This document shows positions 8,369 to 16,503 of a stretch of 38,629 nt of DNA, one piece after another; within the stretch, counting starts at the first letter, position 1; each line of letters starts with the position of its first letter. The notes beneath the pieces were generated by a model. The model was given only the letters and a program-made list of their open reading frames with translations, ran no database searches and was not told the DNA's origin. Source of the DNA: DAIDKA01 sp036521075 (GTDB lineage Bacteria > Pseudomonadota > Gammaproteobacteria > Steroidobacterales > Steroidobacteraceae); contig DATDIL010000079.1 in the NCBI GenBank assembly GCA_036521075.1, positions 1 to 38,629 on the forward strand. Direction: 5' to 3'. Position numbers and translations under genes: made by a program.

Positions 8369-10240
8369 TCAGTGACATTCGAAATCGTCTTTGCCCACCG
8401 GGTTGCAGAAATCCCCCCACTTGCCGCTCGCCCGGAAGTAATCTACCAGGCCCAGATCGCGAAGCATCTGCTTGAACCGCGGGTCGGAGCGTAGCTTCGC
8501 AAGCCAAGGCAGCCAAATGCCGCCAATATTCGTGCGGTGCAGATCGACGTAGGATCGGCGCAGTGCCGCAAGTGCAAGATCCTTGTCGCCGATCACGGCC
8601 GCAACACCGGCAATGCCCTGCATGGAGGCGGCAATCTGATTGGCAGGATCGCTGAACTGCCCGTGCAGCTCGGCGCGCAGGGCCACTGGATTGACGAGCT
8701 TGTCGGCCACGTCCCTTTCAAGAGCGCCTCCGATGTGACCGAACTTCAGGAGAAGCTGCGCCCGCGCCGCAGACTGATCAGCCGTGTCGTGGGGTGCGAG
8801 GCACGCGCCCGCAAGGGCGTCCACTTCGGCGTGGTCCCCGCTTAATGCCCTGCTCCGCACGTTTTCTGTCCGAAGCTCATCCAAGCGACCGGAAATGCAC
8901 AGCGCTATCTGCAGGACATAGGAGACGTTAAGCGACAAGGGATCGGCCTGGCGCACACGCACCCAGATATCGGCCGCCTCCTTCTCGCGTCCGGCAGGCC
9001 ATAGAAGGATCGAGTACGCGTAATTGGCCTGATAATCGGCTGCCGGCGCGGCCGCCAGCGCGGCACTGGCCGCAGCTTCTGCCTCGCTCCATCGGTGCTG
9101 TGCAATCAACTGGTCCGCGCGCATCGCCTGGGTCCACCAGGCATCAGGTGCCAGCGCGACGATGTGCGCGCTCACATCGGCCATTTCCATCCGCGTCGCC
9201 ACCGTCCGCTCCGGAACGTAGATCAAGGTCGATGCCAGAACGTCATAAAGTCCGCTCCAGGCGCGCGCAAACTTCGGATCCAGCGCCAGGGCCTCATGAA
9301 AACGCTGCGCGGACTGCAACAGATCCTCGCGCGCAACACCCCGGTTAAAAAGCGCTTTTGCGCGCAGATACTTGTCGTAGGATTCGAGGTTGGTCGTGCC
9401 GCCCTTGGCCTGCGACATCTCCCCCACATTCAGCTTGATGCTCAACGCCCCCGAAACATCCTTTGCAATCTCCTCCTGAACCGCGAACACATCATTGAGA
9501 TCGCGGTCGTAGGATTGCGACCAGGCGTGTGTACCATCCTTGCTGTTGATGAGCTGCGCGGTGATGCGCAAGTGATTGCCGTCCTTGCGCACGCTACCTT
9601 CGAGGAGATAGCCGACCCCCAGTTTTTCGCCGATCACTCGCAGATCTTCGTTCTTTCCCTTGAACGAGAAGCTCGAGGTGCGTCCGGTCACCCGTAGTTC
9701 GCTGATCTGGGCCAGTTGGTTCAGTAACTCCTCGGATAGTCCATCAGAGAAGTATTCCTGATTGTGCTCCGGTGACATATCCACGAAAGGCAACACTGCG
9801 AGGGACGGCCCTGCCGGGGCGCTCACCGCCGCTTGCGCCGATTCTGCAACCTCATGTTGTGCGGTTTGCTCGACCCGAGTTTGCGCGTGCGCGCCCGGAG
9901 CGCGGACAAATACCACCAGCAACCCCGCAGCGATGACAATGAGCACCGAGAGAATCGCCAACTCTCCGGCTCCGATTCGCTTCAGGCCCTTGTGGCCGTG
10001 GTACCAGGCGAGCGTGAGGATCAGGGGCAACCCCAGCACGAGAGCGCTCATCAGAATGCGGCCAACCAGGTGTGGCCAGTCGAACGCATCGGCCATGAGT
10101 TGCTGGCCGTGAGCTATCGCGATCGCAGCACCAAGATAGCCAAGACCCCACTGCAGGATCTTGTGTTCCTTGATTCGCGACCAGGTGTCCCGCGCCTGCG
10201 TCGGACCTAACTCCCCGGTTGATCCGCTCGGATCAGCCAT
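8369..10240 (-). CDS. membrane-anchored TolB-like/TPR protein
   Basis: A 623-residue protein. The start at 10240 is chosen because a purine-rich AAGGGAAA lies upstream and the protein sequence becomes typical from there. A much longer upstream extension in this frame is antisense to the MFS gene and is rejected. Residues 1-115 hold three membrane segments (about 28-46, 60-78 and 92-112). A TolB N-terminal/FlgO-like domain follows (SLAVLPFVDMSPEHNQEYFSDG, then LRVTGRTSSFSFKG and LLEGSVRKDG), and then TPR-like helical repeats to the end. The family is common in Gammaproteobacteria, often fused to a winged-helix or nucleotide-cyclase domain. Here that effector domain is replaced by the three-helix membrane part. 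The role is probably envelope sensing or scaffolding. Confidence 0.87.
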   Translation of the reverse strand: MADPSGSTGELGPTQARDTWSRIKEHKILQWGLGYLGAAIAIAHGQQLMADAFDWPHLVGRILMSALVLGLPLILTLAWYHGHKGLKRIGAGELAILSVLIVIAAGLLVVFVRAPGAHAQTRVEQTAQHEVAESAQAAVSAPAGPSLAVLPFVDMSPEHNQEYFSDGLSEELLNQLAQISELRVTGRTSSFSFKGKNEDLRVIGEKLGVGYLLEGSVRKDGNHLRITAQLINSKDGTHAWSQSYDRDLNDVFAVQEEIAKDVSGALSIKLNVGEMSQAKGGTTNLESYDKYLRAKALFNRGVAREDLLQSAQRFHEALALDPKFARAWSGLYDVLASTLIYVPERTVATRMEMADVSAHIVALAPDAWWTQAMRADQLIAQHRWSEAEAAASAALAAAPAADYQANYAYSILLWPAGREKEAADIWVRVRQADPLSLNVSYVLQIALCISGRLDELRTENVRSRALSGDHAEVDALAGACLAPHDTADQSAARAQLLLKFGHIGGALERDVADKLVNPVALRAELHGQFSDPANQIAASMQGIAGVAAVIGDKDLALAALRRSYVDLHRTNIGGIWLPWLAKLRSDPRFKQMLRDLGLVDYFRASGKWGDFCNPVGKDDFECH

Positions 10241-10252
10241 GCCGTTTCCCTT

Positions 10253-10265
10253 GTTGCGCCGCAAC
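10253..10265. promoter_or_regulatory. perfect inverted repeat in the leader of the TolB/TPR gene
   Basis: GTTGCG-C-CGCAAC, two 6-base arms around one base, lies 13 bases upstream of the start codon of the TolB/TPR gene in the 110-base gap to the MFS gene. It could be a small operator or an RNA hairpin near the ribosome binding site. There is no T-run, so it is not a convincing terminator. Function is inferred only from symmetry and position. Confidence 0.25.
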
Positions 10266-10350
10266 GGCGCGTATTTGTGCGGGCTATGGTACAGCTTGTG
10301 GCAGCCGAGCGGGATGGGACAAAACCCATGGATCGGAGTGACCTGCGCGC

Positions 10351-11682
10351 CTAGGCCAAACTCAGACGCGCGGTTTCGCTTGCAACCGGGGTGAGGGGCA
10401 CCTTCACGAGCGCCGCGATCGATAGCAGCACGGGAATACCGAGGGCGGCACACACCGTAAGGCGGTCGAACTGTGCACCCAGGAGCAGGCCTGCCGTGTA
10501 GGGACCGAAGATCGAGCCAACTCGGCCTGCGCTCATGACGATGCCCATGCCGGTGGCGCGCACGCGCGCCGGGAAGGTGCTGGCTCCCGTGGCGTAGACC
10601 GCGACCGCGGCTCCGAAGATTCCGAAGCCAATGATCGCTGCGGCCGCCTGGGCAAGCGGCAGGTTGGTCCCTGCGGCCCCAAACGCGACCAGACCCAGTC
10701 CCATCGCGAGCAACGCAATTGCACCAGCCAGGCGTATCGGCAGTCGCAGCCCGAGCAGTCCCACGATGATTCCGCCGGCGAGACCTCCCAGGCTGGTGAG
10801 TCGCGTAATGAGCAGACCGTCCGAATCGCTGAACCCCGCGTTGGTGGTGAGCTGATTGTTCCATTGCAGAAAGAAATACTCCGTCATCATGAACATGAAG
10901 TACGCGAGTCCCATCAGCAAGGTACGCGGCAGGATGGGCGCACGCAGCAGATCCAGCAAACCACCCTGCTCCGCCTGCGCCACGGGCGCGGGTAGTTCGG
11001 CCATGGTCGGCTGTCGCAGACGCGCCAGGACCTTGTTCAGGGCGGCCAGGGCCTTGGGACCTTTGCGGGCGGCCAGGATGTCCAGGGACTCAGGTAGCAG
11101 CCAATACACCAAGGACAGCAGCACGATGGAGCACAGGCCGCCGAAGACGAAAACTGCGTGCCAGCTGAAGGCGGCGAGAAGCGGCAGGGCCACGTAGCCA
11201 CCGAGCAGCGTACCCACCGTATAGCCTATTACCACCAGGCCCAGGCCCAGCGTCCGGGTTCTGACCGAGCAGTATTCGAACGTCAGCGTGCCGAGGCAGC
11301 CGGCATTGGCGCCGACACCGAGGCCCGTACAGAAGCGCAATGCCGCCAGCATCCACACCGAACCGGCCGTTGCGGAAAGAGTCATGCCGATGCTCATGAG
11401 AACGAGATTGATCAGGATCGCACCGCGACGCCCGCGGATATCGGCGATCGGCGACAACGCGAAACCGCCGACGGCCGTTCCCAGAGGTCCCGCACTGAAC
11501 AGAATGCCGAGCGTCTGTGGGGCAAGGTGCCACTCGCGCGACAACGTCGGCGAAATCAAAGTCAGCGCCAAGATGTCAAAGCCATCGAGCAGGTTGGCCG
11601 CGACACAAAACGCAATGACCAGGATCTGGCAGGTTCGCAACGGCGAGGTTTCGATGTGCTGACGGACTGCCTGCAGGCTCAT
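10351..11682 (-). CDS. MFS transporter, AAHS-like (aromatic/organic acid:H+ symporter)
   Basis: A 443-residue protein of standard MFS length with 12 predicted membrane helices. The start at 11682 has a good Shine-Dalgarno sequence (AGAGGGGA). Helix 1 carries NLLDGFDILALTLISP, matching the DG(Y/F)D motif of the aromatic-acid/H+ symporter group. The loop between helices 2 and 3 carries ADIRGRRG, a variant of MFS motif A, and the second half carries VRATGMGIVMSAGRVGS, typical of the same group. It imports (or less likely exports) an organic acid by proton symport. It is divergent from the CmcJ/NvfI-like oxygenase gene with only 54 bases between starts, so both probably share a control region. 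It resembles a second carrier at 15090-16472 in family but not closely in sequence. Confidence 0.9.
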   Translation of the reverse strand: MSLQAVRQHIETSPLRTCQILVIAFCVAANLLDGFDILALTLISPTLSREWHLAPQTLGILFSAGPLGTAVGGFALSPIADIRGRRGAILINLVLMSIGMTLSATAGSVWMLAALRFCTGLGVGANAGCLGTLTFEYCSVRTRTLGLGLVVIGYTVGTLLGGYVALPLLAAFSWHAVFVFGGLCSIVLLSLVYWLLPESLDILAARKGPKALAALNKVLARLRQPTMAELPAPVAQAEQGGLLDLLRAPILPRTLLMGLAYFMFMMTEYFFLQWNNQLTTNAGFSDSDGLLITRLTSLGGLAGGIIVGLLGLRLPIRLAGAIALLAMGLGLVAFGAAGTNLPLAQAAAAIIGFGIFGAAVAVYATGASTFPARVRATGMGIVMSAGRVGSIFGPYTAGLLLGAQFDRLTVCAALGIPVLLSIAALVKVPLTPVASETARLSLA

Positions 11683-11736
11683 GCGGTCCCCTCTGTTATC
11701 ATTCGTTGTGGGATCGTGCAAAGAGAACAGTCTTTC

Positions 11737-12543
11737 ATGCTGGCAGTCAAGGCCCCGCACCAGATCAAAGCCATGATTCGCTACGTGGTCAAAGGCGAAC
11801 AGGCGATCTTCTACCCATGCGAACGCGACAAATCCTATTGGCCCGGCGATGATCATGAAGTCATGATCACGGACCTGCGCTCGTTGGCCGCACTCCCCAG
11901 CATCGAGCGCAACGGATTTACAATGCTGCGCGAACCTACCGCCATGAGGGATTACCAGGACCCCGGTCAGATCGAGCAGGTGCTCTATCCCGAGGCGGTC
12001 GGATTGGCGAAGCGGCTCAACGGTGCAGCTCACGCTATCGCCTTTGGGCCGGTGGCTCGCAGCGACCAGCCTGATGGCAGCCAGAGTCGCTTGCCGGCTT
12101 TCGGCGCCCATGTGGATTATGGCCGGCGCACCATCGAAGAGGTGGCGCGACCCGTCCTCGGAACGCACGCTGATTACTGGCTCAGCAAACGCGTGGTGCT
12201 GATGAATCTGTGGCGCCCGATCTGCACCGTGTATCGTACCCCGCTCGCATTGTGCGATGCCTCGACGGTGCAACCCGGCGATCTGCATAACAGTGAAATC
12301 CGTGGTGGCCTGGACGATCCGAATCGGCCGTCGCTCTACGGCTACAACCTCAGCTACAACCCCGGCCACCGCTGGTACTACACCTCCCGTATGCAGCCTG
12401 AGGAGCTCTTTGCATTCAAGCTTTACGACTCGGATGCAGCGCGTGCGCAGTGGACCGGCCACACGGCCATCAACGATCCTGAAACGCCCGACGACTCCCC
12501 GCCGCGTGAAAGCATGGAAATCCGCACGATCTCCTTCATATAG
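11737..12543 (+). CDS. CmcJ/NvfI-family Fe(II)/2OG-type oxygenase
   Basis: A 268-residue protein. The ATG at 11737 is preceded by AAAGAGAA and follows the divergent MFS gene. It matches the family that includes cephamycin CmcJ, fungal AsaB/NvfI and gibberellin desaturase-like enzymes. The pattern seen is AHVDYG (H125, D127), LMNLWRPICTVYRTPLALCDA, NPGHRWYY (H211), MQPEELFAFKLYDSD and a C-terminal PRESMEIRTI. H125, D127 and H211 are a plausible iron facial triad, and the final Arg motifs may bind the co-substrate. Members hydroxylate, desaturate or rearrange small molecules, usually natural products. In bacteria most members outside antibiotic clusters have no known substrate. The neighbours are a sulfotransferase-like gene 70 bases downstream and the divergent carrier. 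Confidence 0.87.
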   Translation: MLAVKAPHQIKAMIRYVVKGEQAIFYPCERDKSYWPGDDHEVMITDLRSLAALPSIERNGFTMLREPTAMRDYQDPGQIEQVLYPEAVGLAKRLNGAAHAIAFGPVARSDQPDGSQSRLPAFGAHVDYGRRTIEEVARPVLGTHADYWLSKRVVLMNLWRPICTVYRTPLALCDASTVQPGDLHNSEIRGGLDDPNRPSLYGYNLSYNPGHRWYYTSRMQPEELFAFKLYDSDAARAQWTGHTAINDPETPDDSPPRESMEIRTISFI

Positions 12544-12613
12544 CCGGGCCGCCCTGGCACCTGGGTCGAGACTGTGATCCAATCCGGCCAGCGCAAATAG
12601 CCGGAGATTTTCT

Positions 12614-13300
12614 ATGCCACTTGAGGTGATCGGCGCGGGCTTGGGTCGTACCGGCACCGTCTCTCTGAAGTTGGCACTGGAGCAGCTCGGTTTTGGTCCC
12701 TGCTACCACATGACGGAACTCCTCATGCATCCGGACCACGCCGCGGGCTGGGTGCGGGCTGCCGACGGACACCCCGACTGGGAAGGCATCTTCTCCGGAT
12801 ACGCTGCTACGGTGGACTATCCCGGCTGCAGCTTCTGGCGTGAACTCGCACGGCGCTACCCATCGGCAAAAGTGCTGCTCTCGGTGCGCGATCCGGACCA
12901 ATGGTTCGAGTCGACGCAGGCGACCATTTTCAGCGACGCATCGAGCGCAACCTTGAATGCATCGCCCCTGCGGGGGTTTTTCGAAAAGACGGTTTGGCGG
13001 GATCTAAGCGACCGCGTTCACGACCGCGCTTTCATGGTCGAGCTGTTTCGGCGACACAACGCCGAGGTCGAGCGCACGATCCCGAAGGAGCGCCTCCTGG
13101 TATACAACGTTACGCAAGGATGGACGCCGCTGTGCAATTTTCTGGGCGCGCCGATTCCCGACAACCCCTTTCCATGCACCAATTCCCGAGATGAGTATGC
13201 CGCGCGCAGCGCTGCGCGGGCGAAGGCTGCCGCATCCACCATCGCGGAATGGGGCGAGGAGATTCGTGCGCACCTCAACAGGCAGCGTACGCCAGACTAG
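12614..13300 (+). CDS. sulfotransferase-family protein
   Basis: A 228-residue protein with a good ribosome binding site (GGAG) before the ATG. The N-terminus has VIGAGLGRTGTVSLKLALEQ, the phosphosulfate-binding loop pattern of the Sulfotransfer_4 group, then GPCYHM. The second cofactor motif is LLSVRDPDQWFEST, residues about 92-105. A late WTPLCNFLGAPIP block also matches the group. These proteins are annotated as sulfotransferases using PAPS, but substrates in bacteria are mostly unknown. It is probably co-transcribed with the preceding oxygenase gene. Its stop codon overlaps the stop of the minus-strand aconitase small-subunit gene (the CTAG at 13297-13300 serves both), so the transcripts collide here. 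Confidence 0.86.
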   Translation: MPLEVIGAGLGRTGTVSLKLALEQLGFGPCYHMTELLMHPDHAAGWVRAADGHPDWEGIFSGYAATVDYPGCSFWRELARRYPSAKVLLSVRDPDQWFESTQATIFSDASSATLNASPLRGFFEKTVWRDLSDRVHDRAFMVELFRRHNAEVERTIPKERLLVYNVTQGWTPLCNFLGAPIPDNPFPCTNSRDEYAARSAARAKAAASTIAEWGEEIRAHLNRQRTPD

Positions 13301-13806
13301 GAACCACCGGGCGGTGCCTGCAGATTTGATTTCAGGTAATTGGCCAAGCCACCCAGTTCCAGGATTTTGCGCACCGAGGGCGGAATCTGCGGAAATGGAT
13401 ATCCGCGACCGGCGTGGGTGACCAGGCCGTTGACCAGGTCGATGCTCAGAGTGTCTCCCTCGCTGGCAGCCGCGGCGACTTCCGGGCATTCCACAATCGT
13501 CAAACCATCATTGATGGCATTGCGATAGAACGTGCGGGCAAAAGATGCGGCCACGACCGCCCGAATCCCCAGTCCCTTGATCGCCGTTGACGCCTGCTCC
13601 CGCGCGCTACCGCAGCCGAAGTTGCGACCCGCGACGATGATGTCGAAGCCGCGAAGCTTATCCGGGAAGTCCGTTCCGAGCATTTCAAAGGCATGTTTGG
13701 CGAGCTCGGCAGGCTCTATGTAGATCAGATAACGTCCCGCGATGATGATATCGGAATTGACGTTGTCGCCAAACTTGAAGACGCGTCCGATAATCTGCGT
13801 TTCCAC
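13297..13806 (-). CDS. aconitase-family small subunit D1 (LeuD-like)
   Basis: A 169-residue protein, normal for the LeuD/homoaconitase small-subunit group. The start is GTG at 13806, with GAGGA seven bases upstream overlapping the end of C1. FGDNVNSDIIIAGRYL opens the swivelling domain. NFGCGSAREQAS contains the Ser-Arg motif that contacts the substrate, and SFARTFYRNAIN follows. It pairs with the large subunit encoded nine bases upstream to form a [4Fe-4S] hydro-lyase. The specificity loop reads GRYLIY, unlike the loops I know for leucine biosynthesis, and no leuA or leuB gene is nearby. A catabolic dehydratase/isomerase acting on a dicarboxylate or related acid is therefore more likely than leucine synthesis. 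It is the last gene of the eight-gene operon. Confidence 0.9.
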   Translation of the reverse strand: METQIIGRVFKFGDNVNSDIIIAGRYLIYIEPAELAKHAFEMLGTDFPDKLRGFDIIVAGRNFGCGSAREQASTAIKGLGIRAVVAASFARTFYRNAINDGLTIVECPEVAAAASEGDTLSIDLVNGLVTHAGRGYPFPQIPPSVRKILELGGLANYLKSNLQAPPGGS

Positions 13807-13815
13807 AGTTATTCC

Positions 13816-15075
13816 TCAGAAGAATTCACGCGGATCGGCCAGCGCACCTTTGATCGCCGAGGCCGCCAAAGTGGCCGGGCTCGACAGGTAGATGCTCGAT
13901 TTGCTGCTGCCCATGCGGCCAACGAAATTGCGGTTTGCCGTTGACAGCGACACTTCGCCATCTGCCATCATGCCGCCATCGCCAGCGCACGCCCCGCAGC
14001 CGGGGTTCGTCACCAGGGCGCCACTTTCGATGAGCGACTGCAGCACCCCGGACTTCATTGCCTGCAGCATGATCTGCTTCGAACCGGGGGTAACGATGAA
14101 TCTCACCCGTGGATCGACACGCCGCCCGTCAAGAATCCTGGCGGCCACCTGCAGATCCTCGTACTTGCCGTTGGCGCAGGATCCGAGAAACGCCTGATCA
14201 ATTCTGGTTCCAACCACCGCGGAGATGGGTTTGGTATTTTCCACCTGGTGAGGGCACGCCACCATCGGTTCCAGATCGGGCAATTCGACGCGCAACTCGC
14301 GCTCGTAGCTCGCATCTGCATCCGCGAACACCGGTTCATACGCGGTCGGCTCCAACCCGCGGCTCCTCAGATATTCCACGGTCGCGGCATCGGGCGGTAT
14401 AAACACGCACTTCGATCCCATTTCCATGGCCAGATTCGCCACCGTCATGCGCTCGGAGATGCTCATCTGCGGTATGGCGTCGCCGTAAAACTCAGCCGAT
14501 TTATAGCCACAGCCGTCAGCCCCCAACTTCCCGATCAGGTACAACATCAAATCCTTTGCGCTGACGGCGGGCGCAAACCTGCCGTTGAGGACAAAGCGGA
14601 TGCTGCTCGGCACCTTCATCCACAGCTTGCCGGTCACCCACACGGAGGTGACTTCCGTGTAACCAATGCCGCAGCCCAATGCGCCCAAAGCCCCGTAGAT
14701 CGTGCAGTGCGAATCGGTACCTACGATCAGATCGCCGGGTTTGACGTGTCCATTCTCCATCAGGACCAGATGTGCGATGCCCGCATCGACATCATAGAAT
14801 TTCGTTATGCCGAAATCGCGCGCGAAATTGCGCGAAGTCTGTTGGTCCTGGGCATACTTCTCGGTCTTGGCCGGCGCGACGTGGTCGAGCACGATTGCAA
14901 GCCGCTGCGGGTCAAAGAGCTTCGTCGCGCCGATTTTGCGCATGACGCTCACCGACCTCCAGGTTGCCGTATGGCTCATGACCAGATCCGGATAGGCATC
15001 CACGATCTCGCCGGCGGTCACCGTATGTGCTCCGGCCTTGCTGGCCAGGATCTTTTCGGCGATGGTCTTGCCCAT
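13816..15075 (-). CDS. aconitase-family large subunit C1 (LeuC-like, cluster-binding)
   Basis: A 419-residue protein of the archaeal-type LeuC/homoaconitase/dimethylmalate-dehydratase group. Cluster ligands are intact: Cys300 in LGSCANG, and Cys360 and Cys363 in NPGCGACAG. Other motifs are VLDHVAP (about 62-68), GTDSHCTIYGALGALGCGIG (about 119-138) and STANRNFVGRMG near 378-389. With D1 it should form a stereospecific hydratase/dehydratase that moves water across a C-C bond of a substituted malate or maleate. Within the family the exact reaction (isopropylmalate, homoaconitate, dimethylmalate, citramalate) cannot be decided from sequence. It lies between the MFS gene (14-base gap) and the D1 gene (9-base gap). 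Confidence 0.91.
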   Translation of the reverse strand: MGKTIAEKILASKAGAHTVTAGEIVDAYPDLVMSHTATWRSVSVMRKIGATKLFDPQRLAIVLDHVAPAKTEKYAQDQQTSRNFARDFGITKFYDVDAGIAHLVLMENGHVKPGDLIVGTDSHCTIYGALGALGCGIGYTEVTSVWVTGKLWMKVPSSIRFVLNGRFAPAVSAKDLMLYLIGKLGADGCGYKSAEFYGDAIPQMSISERMTVANLAMEMGSKCVFIPPDAATVEYLRSRGLEPTAYEPVFADADASYERELRVELPDLEPMVACPHQVENTKPISAVVGTRIDQAFLGSCANGKYEDLQVAARILDGRRVDPRVRFIVTPGSKQIMLQAMKSGVLQSLIESGALVTNPGCGACAGDGGMMADGEVSLSTANRNFVGRMGSSKSSIYLSSPATLAASAIKGALADPREFF

Positions 15076-15089
15076 GATGAACGTACGCC

Positions 15090-16472
15090 TTAGATGGGAT
15101 CGGTCTGCGCGAGCGGCAGTGCGCTCAAGGTATCCGGACGCTTGTGATAGTTCACGTGATACAGCATCGTAACGGCCACGGATGCCACGGTACCGACGGC
15201 CAGTGGAATCGCGGCAAGATCAAACAAGGTGCCCATACCGTAGTGGCGCCCGACCAGGAATCCGACTATAGACGGCCCGATCGCACCACCGACACGTGCA
15301 AAAAGCATAAACCAACCAACTCCGAGTCCCCGCACCGCAGTTGGATAAACGCTGCTCACACAGGACACCTGCGCGAAGTGCAGGCCCAGAATACAGAAAC
15401 CCGCGATCGGTATGATGAACAGCACGACGGTTTGGCTGTTGCCGGGCAATCCGAGAGCCAGGACGAGGGGTATGGACAGAACATACAGGACCGTGCACGG
15501 AATCATCCCGAAGCGGTCCAGGGGCCGCATGATCGCCCAGCCCCCGATCGTTCCCACAAATTGGAACAGGGCCACGGTAAGGGAGGCGCGGCCGAACGGG
15601 ATTCCCGCATCCGTAAGCAGCGTCGGCAGCCACGTGTTGAATGAATGGAACACCACCATCGCCAGGAACGCACCCAACCACAGCAATGGCGTCAGCACGG
15701 CCAGCTTGCCCGCAAACAGCCGCAGTGGCGAGGCCGAGCGAGCGCCGGGGCTCTGCGCCTCCTCGCCGAGCAGATACTGCACATCGGCGGGCGCGTTCAG
15801 CGTGGGATCAAGTTTGTGCAGCACCGAGCCGAGCTCGGTATACCGCCGCGGCTTCAGGCACAGGAATTTCGGTGACTCGGGCAGGAACAGCGCGACGCCT
15901 GCGGCCAATGCCAGCGGCAGTGCGCCACCGAGAAGGAACAGGAACGGCCAGCCAAAGTGCTGCAGCAAAGGCGGTGCAATGACTCCGGGCAGTCCCGAAC
16001 CAATTGTCGTCCCCGAAAAGACGATGGTGACAAAGGTCGCGCGCAGCCTGCGCGGCGCAAATTCGCTCACCGTGGCCACCGTGACCGCCAGAGCGCCCGA
16101 CATGCCGATGCCAGCCAGGAATCGGATGACAACGAGCGCAACGAGCGAGGTGCAATAAGCGGAGGCGACGCCGAAGACTCCAATGACGATGGTACTGACA
16201 ATCATGGCCGTGCGGCGGCCGGCACGGTCGCCCAGGGCGCCAAACGCGAATGGTCCGATCAGACCTGCGACCAGGCTGGAACTGAATAATGGTCCGAGCG
16301 CCGCGCGGTTCAGGTGCCAGGCCTTGACTATCGCCGGCGCGGCAAAGGAAACCACCGTGATGTTGTAGCCATCCACGACGGTGACCAGCAGACACAGCGC
16401 AAGGACAATGAACAGAAAGCGGCTGACGGGCTGCTGGTTAATGACCTGCGTAACGTCGAGCGTTTTAGTCAT
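15090..16472 (-). CDS. MFS transporter, AAHS-like, in the aconitase operon
   Basis: A 460-residue carrier with 12 predicted membrane helices. The start ATG has GGAAAG upstream. Helix 1 carries TVVDGYNITVVSFAAPAI, matching the acid-sensing DGY motif of the aromatic-acid/H+ symporters. GALGDRAGRRTAM is a textbook MFS motif A, and RFLAGIGMSGAL follows in helix 4. It most likely brings the pathway substrate, an organic acid, into the cell with protons. It is the sixth gene of the operon, 31 bases after C2 and 14 before C1. Its place between the two large-subunit genes supports a shared function for both hydratase systems. Confidence 0.91.
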   Translation of the reverse strand: MTKTLDVTQVINQQPVSRFLFIVLALCLLVTVVDGYNITVVSFAAPAIVKAWHLNRAALGPLFSSSLVAGLIGPFAFGALGDRAGRRTAMIVSTIVIGVFGVASAYCTSLVALVVIRFLAGIGMSGALAVTVATVSEFAPRRLRATFVTIVFSGTTIGSGLPGVIAPPLLQHFGWPFLFLLGGALPLALAAGVALFLPESPKFLCLKPRRYTELGSVLHKLDPTLNAPADVQYLLGEEAQSPGARSASPLRLFAGKLAVLTPLLWLGAFLAMVVFHSFNTWLPTLLTDAGIPFGRASLTVALFQFVGTIGGWAIMRPLDRFGMIPCTVLYVLSIPLVLALGLPGNSQTVVLFIIPIAGFCILGLHFAQVSCVSSVYPTAVRGLGVGWFMLFARVGGAIGPSIVGFLVGRHYGMGTLFDLAAIPLAVGTVASVAVTMLYHVNYHKRPDTLSALPLAQTDPI

Positions 16473-16503
16473 GTCATCTTTCCTTTTTTGCCGGTCGCGG
16501 CGG

